Positions 1 to 4,849 of a stretch of 5,048 bases of DNA are shown one piece after another. Source of the DNA: an uncultured delta proteobacterium (GTDB taxonomy: Bacteria; Myxococcota_A; Polyangia; Polyangiales; Ga0077539); the NCBI GenBank assembly GCA_903860995.1, contig CAIOSS010000706.1, positions 1 through 5,048 of the forward strand, given 5' to 3'. The position numbers and the translations under genes are program-made. Positions within the stretch are counted from its first letter, which is position 1, and each line of letters begins with the position of its first letter. The notes under the pieces were generated by a model. It saw nothing but the letters and a program-made list of their open reading frames with translations. It made no database searches and was not told where the DNA came from.

Positions 1-240
1 GAGCTCGGCGGGGACGAGCGCGGGGAGCATCACCTCCTGGGCGCCGGCGCGGTCCATCTCCTGCCGCACGATGCCCTCGACCTTGCGCAGCACCTTCAGG
101 CCGAGCGGCAGGAACTCGTAGATGCCAGCCCCCACCTGACGGATGTACCCGCCGCGCAGCAGCAGCCGGTGAGACGGGGTCTTCCGCGCCTCGGCGGGGT
201 CTTCACGCAGCGTGGGAATGAACGACTTGGAATAACGCAT
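1..240 (-). CDS. proS: Prolyl-tRNA synthetase, N-terminal 80 residues (cut by window edge)
   Basis: Translating the minus strand from the ATG at 240 gives an open frame running off the left edge. It starts MRYSKSFIPTLREDP, continues with SHRLLLRGGYIRQVGAGIY (residues 23-41) and LPLGLKVLRKVEGIVRQEM (44-62), and ends in GAQEVMLPALVPAEL. This is the conserved N-terminus of bacterial ProRS, a cytoplasmic class II aminoacyl-tRNA synthetase that charges tRNA-Pro; the GIY..LPLG stretch and the following helix lead into class II motif 1. Bacterial-type ProRS is usually about 570 residues, so roughly 490 lie outside the window. The start fits family alignment. The nearest Shine-Dalgarno-like GGAGG is 13 nt upstream, rather far. 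A 113-nt gap with a hairpin and a candidate promoter separates it from the lipoprotein gene, so it is probably transcribed independently of the pur operon. Confidence 0.93.
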   Translation of the reverse strand, partial: MRYSKSFIPTLREDPAEARKTPSHRLLLRGGYIRQVGAGIYEFLPLGLKVLRKVEGIVRQEMDRAGAQEVMLPALVPAEL

Positions 241-269
241 CGGTTCTACAGGGCCTCCGGGAGCGCGGG

Positions 270-297
270 ACCCTACGGAACCACCGCATCAAGTCAA
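270..297 (-). promoter_or_regulatory. Candidate sigma-70-type promoter for proS
   Basis: On the minus strand TTGACT (292-297) is followed after 16 nt by TAGGGT (270-275), about 30 nt before the proS ATG. The -35 matches five of six consensus bases; the -10 matches only three, including the key T-A and final T. It is the only promoter-like pair seen in the gap and lies past the hairpin that ends the upstream gene. The call is pattern-based only. Confidence 0.35.
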
Positions 298-311
298 GAC
301 ATCGCCGCCCC

Positions 312-340
312 CCCGGGGAGGGGCCCTCGCCCCCTCCGGG
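312..340 (-). terminator. GC-rich hairpin after the lipoprotein gene, possible terminator
   Basis: Arms 312-324 and 329-340 can pair through C/G runs around a 4-nt loop, with a small bulge on each side. The hairpin begins 13 nt beyond the lipoprotein stop codon and before the proS promoter candidate, where a transcription end is expected. There is no T-run on the minus strand after it, so it is not a textbook intrinsic terminator. It may act with Rho, or only protect the mRNA 3' end. Confidence 0.4.
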
Positions 341-353
341 ACGGGAGGGACGC

Positions 354-959
354 TCAGCGCGCCGCGCCGTCGAGCCCGGCGTCCCTCGTCAGCGCCGCGT
401 CGACCGCGCCGTCACCGACGCCGCCATCGAGCGCCGGGTCGCGCACCGTCACACACCGCCCCTCGGCCGAGCAGGACGCCGCAACGGCCGCGCCGCACCC
501 GCCTCCGCCGACGCACCGACCCATGGTGGCGCAGCCCATCGCGGCCCAGCGCTCGCGGAGCAGCTCGAGCCGCGCGAAGGCCTCGGCGCCGCGGTCGACG
601 AAGACCTCGCAGGCGCAGCAGAGGGTCTCGCAGACCCGCGCGCCGCACTCGCCGTCCACCCGGCACGCCTGCGCGTCGCGCACCGCCGCGGCGTAGTCCT
701 CCGAGACCGCCTGACACGCCAGGCTGACGTCCGCCGGGGCGCCCGCGTCGGACGCCGTCCCGAGGTCGCCGAGCGGCGTGACGTCGATCGAGGGGACCAC
801 GTCGAAGCGGCCCGACACCTCCGACAACGGGGCATCGAGCGTCTCCTCGACGACCGCGTCGCGGGCGTCGAAGCGCGGGACGTCCTCGGGCGCCGGGTCG
901 TCGCCGCAGCCCGCGAGCGCCAGCGTCCCGAGCGCGAGGAAGAGCGCGCGGGCCCTCAC
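354..959 (-). CDS. Cysteine-rich lipoprotein, function unknown
   Basis: A 201-residue predicted lipoprotein. Residues 1-18 form a signal peptide with Arg at positions 2 and 4, a hydrophobic core and the lipobox L-A-G-C, so Cys18 would be lipidated. Gly at +2 does not signal inner-membrane retention, so an outer-membrane site is likely. Residues 19-80 are an Asp/Glu/Pro-rich linker. Residues 82-169 hold twelve further cysteines (82, 99, 105, 110, 114, 115, 117, 143, 149, 155, 163, 169), including a CCAC cluster, consistent with up to six disulfides in an extracytoplasmic domain. The tail is low-complexity Ala/Asp/Gly. Small lipoproteins of this build are abundant in myxobacteria; I recognise no named family. 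The start is GTG at 957-959, sharing GTGA with the purS stop at 956-958, so translation is probably coupled to purS. No functional link to purine synthesis is evident. Confidence 0.85.
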   Translation of the reverse strand: MRARALFLALGTLALAGCGDDPAPEDVPRFDARDAVVEETLDAPLSEVSGRFDVVPSIDVTPLGDLGTASDAGAPADVSLACQAVSEDYAAAVRDAQACRVDGECGARVCETLCCACEVFVDRGAEAFARLELLRERWAAMGCATMGRCVGGGGCGAAVAASCSAEGRCVTVRDPALDGGVGDGAVDAALTRDAGLDGAAR

Positions 960-1222
960 TTCGTCGTCGTCCCCTCCGGCCCGATGAACTCCACCGCAAA
1001 ATCTTCCATCACCGGGTTGGCGAGCAGCTTGTCCGCCGCCTCGCGCAGCAGCCGCGGCGCGTCGGCCACCGCGTCGTCGAGCTCGACCTCGATGACCTTG
1101 CCCACCCGCACCTCGCGCACGCCCTGCAACCCCAGCGCGTCGAACCCACGGCGGATCGCCTCGCCCTGCGGGTCGAGCACCTCGCGCTTCAGCGTCACCG
1201 TCACCCTGGCTCTCATCGTCAT
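956..1222 (-). CDS. purS: Phosphoribosylformylglycinamidine synthase subunit PurS
   Basis: An 88-residue protein matching PurS in length and sequence. It has a beta strand ARVTVTLK, the hallmark VLDPQGEAIRRGFDALG (about residues 15-31), VREVRVGKVIEVEL (35-48), and LREAADKLLANPVMEDFAVE (59-78). PurS is the small dimeric subunit that bridges the glutaminase PurQ and the synthetase PurL, forming FGAM synthetase, the fourth step of IMP synthesis. Two in-frame ATGs (1220-1222 and 1214-1216) lie 4 and 10 nt from the Shine-Dalgarno AAGGAG; family alignment fits either, and the shorter form would have 86 residues. It begins 10 nt after the purC stop and its stop overlaps the lipoprotein start. purQ and purL, its usual partners, do not follow it here. 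Confidence 0.95.
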   Translation of the reverse strand: MTMRARVTVTLKREVLDPQGEAIRRGFDALGLQGVREVRVGKVIEVELDDAVADAPRLLREAADKLLANPVMEDFAVEFIGPEGTTTK

Positions 1223-1226
1223 GGCT

Positions 1227-1232
1227 CTCCTT
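1227..1232 (-). promoter_or_regulatory. Ribosome binding site of purS
   Basis: AAGGAG on the minus strand occupies most of the 10-nt gap between the purC stop (TAG, 1233-1235) and purS. It is the best Shine-Dalgarno sequence in the operon. Its spacing of 4 nt to the first ATG and 10 nt to the second leaves the exact purS start undecided. Confidence 0.7.
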
Positions 1233-2213
1233 CTACAACCCGACGGCCGCGAGCGCCGCCTCGATGCGCGCCTGCGGGGGACGGAGGTCAGCCACGAAGG
1301 GCCGCCCCGTGATCCGCTCGAAGGCCTCGACGTAGCGCCGCGCGGCCTCCAGCCGCACCTCGTCGGTCAACGGGGGAATCTCACCGTCGCCGGTGAAGCC
1401 CTGCGCCGCCAGCCAGCGCCGCACGTACTCCTTGTCGAAGCTCTCGGGCTCCTCGGAGCGGGCGTGCCGCTCGACGTAGCTCTCCGCGAACCAGAAGCGC
1501 GACGAGTCCGGCGTGTGCACCTCGTCGATCACCACGATGCCGCCGCCCCGCTCGGCCGGCATCCGGCCGAACTCGTACTTCGTGTCGACCAGGATGAGCC
1601 CCCGCTGCGCGCACCACTCCTGGCCCCGCGCGAAGAGCGCGAGCGCCATCGCCGAGACCTGCGCCATGTCCGCCGCGGAGATGACCCCGTCGCGCACCAG
1701 CTCGTCCGCCGACACCGACACGTCGTGCCCGCCCTTCGGCGCCTTGGTGCTCGGCGTGACGATGGCGCGGGGCAGCGGGTCGTTCTTGCGCAGCCCGTCG
1801 GGCAGCGGGTGACCGCAGAAGCTCCGCTCGCCGCGGGCGTACGCCGTCCACACCGAGGTGCTCGTGACCCCGGTGAGGTACGAGCGCACGACGACCTCGA
1901 CGGGCAGCGGGGCGCACTCCCAGGCGATCGCCACGTTGGGGTCGGGCGACGCGATGAGGTGGTGCGGCGCCACGTCGGCGGTGCGCTCGAACCAGAACGC
2001 GCTCAGCTGCGAGAGCACCTGACCCTTGAGGGGGATGGTGCCGAGCACCCGGTCGAACGCGCTGATGCGGTCGGTGGTGACCAGCACCCGGCGGCCGTCG
2101 GGGAGCGACCAGTTGTCGCGCACCTTGCCGCCGTAGAAGCGCCCGAGGCGCGGCAGCGAGACCGACTCGAGCGGGTGCTCCAGCGCGGCGCGGAGCGTGG
2201 CGTCGTCGATCAT
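1233..2213 (-). CDS. purC: SAICAR synthetase (phosphoribosylaminoimidazole-succinocarboxamide synthase)
   Basis: A 326-residue enzyme that joins CAIR and aspartate with ATP to make SAICAR in de novo purine synthesis. Family motifs appear in order: GGKVRDNW (28-35, nucleotide-binding start), TTDRISAFDRVLG (46-58), KGQVLSQLSAFWF (63-75), LPVEVVVRSYLTG (103-115, PROSITE-type signature), TPSTKAPKGGHD (153-164), LVDTKYEFG (208-216, second signature) and IDEVHTPDSSRFW (229-241). The length fits the longer PurC class of about 300 residues, as in yeast ADE1, rather than the roughly 240-residue E. coli type. The ATG at 2211-2213 overlaps the purB stop as ATGA and has GGAGG (2221-2225) 7 nt upstream. 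The same frame stays open far back through purB, but that extension is an antisense-like high-GC artefact without family similarity, so the internal ATG is the start. Its substrate-pathway partner purB is immediately upstream. Confidence 0.97.
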   Translation of the reverse strand: MIDDATLRAALEHPLESVSLPRLGRFYGGKVRDNWSLPDGRRVLVTTDRISAFDRVLGTIPLKGQVLSQLSAFWFERTADVAPHHLIASPDPNVAIAWECAPLPVEVVVRSYLTGVTSTSVWTAYARGERSFCGHPLPDGLRKNDPLPRAIVTPSTKAPKGGHDVSVSADELVRDGVISAADMAQVSAMALALFARGQEWCAQRGLILVDTKYEFGRMPAERGGGIVVIDEVHTPDSSRFWFAESYVERHARSEEPESFDKEYVRRWLAAQGFTGDGEIPPLTDEVRLEAARRYVEAFERITGRPFVADLRPPQARIEAALAAVGL

Positions 2214-3514
2214 CGGGAGGCCTCCACGGCGCGGGAGATCACCGCGTCGACGTGACGGAGCGCGTGCGCGAGGTCGAAGCACGCGTCGAGGGTGGCGGCG
2301 GGCAGTCGGGCGCTCACGTCGGCATCTTCCCCCAGCAGCGCGCGGAAATCCCCATCGCCCTTCCAAGCCCGCATCGCGTTGCGCTGCACCATCACGTAAC
2401 CCTCCTGCCGGCCGGTGCCCGCCGCGACGAGGGCGAGGAGCACCGCCTCGCTGGCCCAGAGGCCCCGCGCGAGGTCGAGGTTCTCCTGGAGGTTGGCGGG
2501 GTACACCACCAGGCCCTTCACGAGCGTGGTCGCGCGCTCCAGCATGAAGCCGAGGGTGGTGGTCGCGTCGGGCGCGAGCATTCGCTCGGCGGAGGAGTGC
2601 GAGATGTCGCGCTCGTGCCAGAGGGCGGTGTTCTCGAGCGCCGCGCCGGCGTAGGCGCGCATCATCCGCGCGAGGCCGCAGAGGTTCTCGGACAGGATGG
2701 GGTTGCGCTTGTGGGGCATCGCCGAGGAGCCCTTCTGCCCGACCGCGAAGGCCTCCTCGGCCTCCATCACCTCGGAGCGCTGCCAGTGGCGCACCTGCAC
2801 CGCGAAGCGCTCGATGGCCCCGGCCACCACCGCGAAGGCCGAGAAGTACGCCGCGTGGCGGTCGCGGGGGATCACCTGCGTGGCGACGGTCTCGACGCCG
2901 AGGCCGAGCGCCGCGAGCGCGCGCTGCTCGAAGGCAGGCGACAGGTGGGCGTAGGTGCCCACCGCCCCGGAGAGGCTGCCGACGGCGACCTCGTCGCGGG
3001 CGGCGCGCAGCCGGGCGCGGGCGCGGGTGAGCTCTGCGAGGTGGCCCGCGAGCGCGAGGCCGAAGGTGATGGGCTCGGCGTGGATGCCGTGCGAGCGGCC
3101 GATCATCGGTGTGCGGCGGTGGGCCTCGACCTGATCGCGCAGCGCCGCGAGCAGCGGCTCCAGGCGGTCGAGGCACATCGTGGCGGCGTCCCGGAGGAGC
3201 ATCGCGAAGGAGGTGTCGAGGACGTCGCTCGAGGTCATGCCCCGGTGGAGCCAGCGCGCGGGCTCGCCGGCCAGCTCTTCCACGTGGGTGAGGAACGCGA
3301 TGACGTCGTGGCGCGTGGTGCGCTCGATCTCGTCGATGCGCGCGGGGTCGAGCGCGAGCGGGAGCGCGCGGATGCGCTCGGCGGTGCCGGCGGGCACGAG
3401 GCCCTCGACCTCCATCGAGGCGCACGCGGCGAGCTCGACGTCGAGCCATGTCTGGAAGCGGCGCTCCGGGGACCAGAGCGCCGAGAACGCGGCGGGGGTG
3501 TAGCGAGGGATCAT
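2210..3514 (-). CDS. purB: Adenylosuccinate lyase
   Basis: A 434-residue member of the fumarase/aspartase superfamily. It cleaves SAICAR to AICAR plus fumarate, and adenylosuccinate to AMP plus fumarate, and works as a homotetramer. Visible motifs are TTRHDVIAF (66-74), HRGMTSSDVLDT (90-101), GRSHGIHAEP (139-148, with catalytic His142 by family alignment) and the signature GSSAMPHKRNP (262-272), whose serines sit in the flexible catalytic loop. The length matches the B. subtilis-type PurB (about 430 residues). I chose the ATG at 3512-3514 because MIPRYTPAAFSALW aligns with the family N-terminus; a GTG at 3533-3535 would add seven residues without similarity. Neither has a good Shine-Dalgarno site, but the chosen ATG overlaps the stop of a possible leader ORF as ATGA. 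It heads the operon: its stop overlaps the purC start, coupling two enzymes that act on successive intermediates. Confidence 0.96.
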   Translation of the reverse strand: MIPRYTPAAFSALWSPERRFQTWLDVELAACASMEVEGLVPAGTAERIRALPLALDPARIDEIERTTRHDVIAFLTHVEELAGEPARWLHRGMTSSDVLDTSFAMLLRDAATMCLDRLEPLLAALRDQVEAHRRTPMIGRSHGIHAEPITFGLALAGHLAELTRARARLRAARDEVAVGSLSGAVGTYAHLSPAFEQRALAALGLGVETVATQVIPRDRHAAYFSAFAVVAGAIERFAVQVRHWQRSEVMEAEEAFAVGQKGSSAMPHKRNPILSENLCGLARMMRAYAGAALENTALWHERDISHSSAERMLAPDATTTLGFMLERATTLVKGLVVYPANLQENLDLARGLWASEAVLLALVAAGTGRQEGYVMVQRNAMRAWKGDGDFRALLGEDADVSARLPAATLDACFDLAHALRHVDAVISRAVEASR

Positions 3515-3594
3515 CGGCGCCGGTGCTCTTGCCACAGGCGAGGGACGATCAGCAAAGCCGCGTCGGGCTTCCTCGTCGTCGAGGCGGGGGTCAT
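3511..3594 (-). CDS. Possible 27-codon leader ORF coupled to purB
   Basis: A short minus-strand frame starts at ATG 3592-3594 and ends with TGA at 3511-3513, overlapping the purB ATG as ATGA. The peptide begins MTPASTTRKPD and ends LLIVPRLWQEHRRR. AGGGAG (3604-3609) lies 9 nt before its start, a reasonable ribosome binding site, whereas purB itself has none that is convincing. This layout repeats the ATGA/GTGA couplings later in the operon and suggests that ribosomes finishing the short ORF restart on purB. The peptide resembles nothing I recognise and has no run of regulatory codons typical of amino-acid attenuators. It may be chance in a GC-rich leader. Confidence 0.35.
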   Translation of the reverse strand: MTPASTTRKPDAALLIVPRLWQEHRRR

Positions 3595-3599
3595 GACCC
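3588..3599. repeat. Perfect 12-bp palindrome GGGTCATGACCC
   Basis: GGGTCATGACCC is fully self-complementary. It lies about 75 bp before purB and contains the ATG of the possible leader ORF. It could be a small dimeric-repressor half-site pair, or chance. Confidence 0.4.
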
Positions 3600-3674
3600 G
3601 CAGCTCCCTGGAAACAAGGGAAAATTCACGAGAGGACCGCCCAGGCGAAGCGCCTCAGGCCGGGCGCAACCGCC

Positions 3675-3696
3675 ATCGCCGTAGAACCACGGCGAT
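3675..3696. repeat. 8-bp inverted repeat in the divergent spacer
   Basis: ATCGCCGT (3675-3682) and ACGGCGAT (3689-3696) are exact inverted copies around a 6-nt loop; after one mismatch two more pairs extend the stem (3672-3673 with 3698-3699). It lies about 160 bp from the purB start and 130 bp from the rightward start. It could be an operator shared by the divergent units, or an RNA hairpin in the purB leader. No T-run follows on either strand, so a terminator role is unlikely. Confidence 0.45.
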
Positions 3697-3803
3697 CGCC
3701 TCGAGCACCGACGGCCTCGTCGTGCGGGTGCGCAGCCCGTCGAGGCTCGCGCTCCTCCGGCCTGCCGCGCGCTCATCGGATCGCTGACGGCACATCGCGT
3801 TGA

Positions 3804-3825
3804 CACCACCGGGCGCGCGGTGGTG
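3804..3825 (+). repeat. 8-bp inverted repeat immediately before the start at 3828
   Basis: CACCACCG (3804-3811) and CGGTGGTG (3818-3825) form a perfect 8-bp stem with a 6-nt loop that ends 2 nt before the ATG at 3828. It overlaps a TTGACA hexamer (3800-3805), although no good -10 follows at normal spacing. As DNA it could be an operator; as RNA it would occlude the initiation region, which has no clear Shine-Dalgarno site apart from GGTGG inside the stem. Confidence 0.45.
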
Positions 3826-3827
3826 CG

Positions 3828-4808
3828 ATGCCGCGCTCCATGCAGAGACCTCCCTGGAGGATCATCGGGGACTCGTTCAGCCTCGTGCTCGCCACCCCGG
3901 GTGATCCGCGCCACGTCGACGCCGCGCGGCTCGATGCGAGGGAGGCCGCGTGGCTGGTCTCGAAGCTGGGCGGCCCCGCGGGATGGAGCGTCGCGACGGG
4001 GGCTCTGATCGACGCCGCGCGCTACGTGCTGGCGCGGCACGCGGTGCGCCTCGGCGTGCGCGAAGACGATCCGCGCCGGGTGGTGGTCGCGGCGCTGCTG
4101 CGCGGCCTGCTCGTGGGGTGGCGGGTCGAGCGGCTGCACCGGGCGACGCGCGGCGGCGACGGCGCGGAGGACGGCGACGACGTCATCGCGCACGGCGACC
4201 TGCTGCGAAAGACGTGGATCGAGCTCGAGCTCCTCGACATGGACGGCAACCCGGTGCCCGGCGAGGCCTACTGGATCAAGCTGCCGGACGGCACCGTGCG
4301 CGAGGGAGCGCTCGACCAGCACGGGCGCGCGTACTTCGACAACCTCGACCCCGGGCAGGCGGAGATCCGGTGGCCCAACCGGGACGGCGACGCGACGACG
4401 GAGGGCCGAGGCCCCGGACAGGGCGCGTTGCAGGAGGCGTCGGAGGGTGTCTCCGGCGCGCCCTCGTCCGTGGAGAGCACGTGGGTGGAGATCGAGCTGC
4501 TCGACATGGTGGGGAAGCCGGTGGCGTTCGAGCGGTACTGGATCAAGCTGCCGGACGGCACCGTGCGCGAGGGGGCGCTCGACGCGATGGGCCTCGCGTA
4601 CTTCGACGGGCTCAACCCGGGTCAGTGCACGATCCGGTGGATCGGGCGAGACGAGGAGGCGGCGTTCCTCGAGCCCGACGTGACCGCGCCCGGCGCGACG
4701 GACCTGGTCGCGCAGCAGGTCGAGGCGCTGGAGAGCGCGGCGCGCGACGGCACGCCCTTCTGCGAAGAGTGTGAGCGCGCGCGTCGGCAGGAGCTCGCCG
4801 AGGCTTAG
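3828..4808 (+). CDS. Tandem beta-module protein, probable T6SS-associated cargo or spike-linked protein
   Basis: A 326-residue soluble protein with no signal peptide or membrane segment. Residues 1-115 are an Ala/Arg/Leu-rich, largely helical region that I do not recognise. Residues 129-186 and 218-275 are two copies of a roughly 58-residue module with core YWIKLPDGTVREGALD, 42 of 58 residues identical, joined by a Gly/Ser/Glu linker (187-217). The pattern W-[IV]-E-[LI]-E-L-x-D-x-x-G-x-P-V, then LPDGTVREG, G-x-A-x-x-D and PG resembles the Ig- or transthyretin-like modules I associate with VgrG, PAAR and other T6SS cargo proteins; this is from memory, not a search. The tail (290-326) is helical with CEEC at 312-315. 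A second ATG at 3840-3842 would shorten it by four residues. A DUF4123 adaptor gene follows after 41 nt, supporting a T6SS role. No PAAR motif, protease, nuclease or lipase motif is visible, so the activity is unknown. Confidence 0.8.
   Translation: MPRSMQRPPWRIIGDSFSLVLATPGDPRHVDAARLDAREAAWLVSKLGGPAGWSVATGALIDAARYVLARHAVRLGVREDDPRRVVVAALLRGLLVGWRVERLHRATRGGDGAEDGDDVIAHGDLLRKTWIELELLDMDGNPVPGEAYWIKLPDGTVREGALDQHGRAYFDNLDPGQAEIRWPNRDGDATTEGRGPGQGALQEASEGVSGAPSSVESTWVEIELLDMVGKPVAFERYWIKLPDGTVREGALDAMGLAYFDGLNPGQCTIRWIGRDEEAAFLEPDVTAPGATDLVAQQVEALESAARDGTPFCEECERARRQELAEA
4212..4385 (+). repeat. Tandem module, copy 1 (residues 129-186)
   Basis: First copy of the repeated module, beginning TWIELELLDMDGNPV and ending RWPNRD. 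It aligns without gaps to the copy 267 bp downstream. Within it, 4269-4306 is identical base for base to 4536-4573. Confidence 0.9.
4479..4652 (+). repeat. Tandem module, copy 2 (residues 218-275)
   Basis: Second copy, beginning TWVEIELLDMVGKPV and ending RWIGRD. Sixteen of 58 residues differ from copy 1, clustered in the loop after PV, the turn before the G-x-A-Y strand, and the last strand. This copy has a Cys (residue 267) where copy 1 has Ala. Confidence 0.9.
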
Positions 4809-4841
4809 GGCCTGAGGCGCGCGGGCGAAACGGAGCGCTTC

Positions 4842-4845
4842 GGAG
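4842..4845 (+). promoter_or_regulatory. Ribosome binding site of the DUF4123 gene
   Basis: GGAG lies 4 nt before the ATG at 4850 in the 41-nt gap after the tandem-module gene and supports that start. No promoter or terminator is visible in the gap, consistent with cotranscription. Confidence 0.5.
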
Positions 4846-4849
4846 CCCA

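Larger units (their letters stand above)
3515..3827. other. Divergent spacer between purB and the tandem-module gene
   Basis: About 310 nt separate the two divergent start codons. The spacer must hold promoters for both the pur operon and the rightward genes, but I find no convincing -35/-10 pair for either. It contains an AT-richer patch (about 3608-3630) in an otherwise very GC-rich stretch, a possible leader ORF (3511-3594), a 12-bp palindrome (3588-3599), a small hairpin with 5-bp arms (3643-3655), a stronger inverted repeat (3675-3696) and another just before the right-hand start (3804-3825). A purine riboswitch consensus is not apparent. Confidence 0.6.

Noticed and set aside
984..2255. 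Long plus-strand ORF antisense to purS and purC
   Set aside because: It mirrors two clearly conserved genes, its product is Arg/Ala/His-rich without family similarity, and long antisense frames are expected at this GC content.
2214..3449. N-terminal extension of the purC frame through purB
   Set aside because: The frame is open but yields Arg/Pro/Ala-rich sequence out of frame with purB; PurC homology starts at the ATG at 2213, which has a ribosome site and the ATGA overlap.
3515..3700. Purine riboswitch in the purB leader
   Set aside because: Neither the conserved core nor the paired-loop layout of the purine aptamer is apparent; only simple dyads are present.
2252..3787. Long plus-strand ORF antisense to purB
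   Set aside because: Lies opposite a full-length adenylosuccinate lyase with all motifs; the composition is typical of a shadow frame.
3655..3795. 46-codon minus-strand ORF ending RPSVLEAIAVVLRRWRLRPA
   Set aside because: It looks somewhat protein-like, but it has no clear ribosome site, crosses the 3675-3696 inverted repeat and abuts the opposite gene's start region. I cannot separate it from chance open frame at this GC content.
3800..3829. TTGACA-based promoter for the rightward gene
   Set aside because: The -35 is perfect, but 16-18 nt on there is no acceptable -10, and the start point would fall at or inside the coding start.
3950..4774. Second plus-strand frame inside the tandem-module gene
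   Set aside because: Gly/Arg/Ala-rich shadow in another frame of a convincing coding region.
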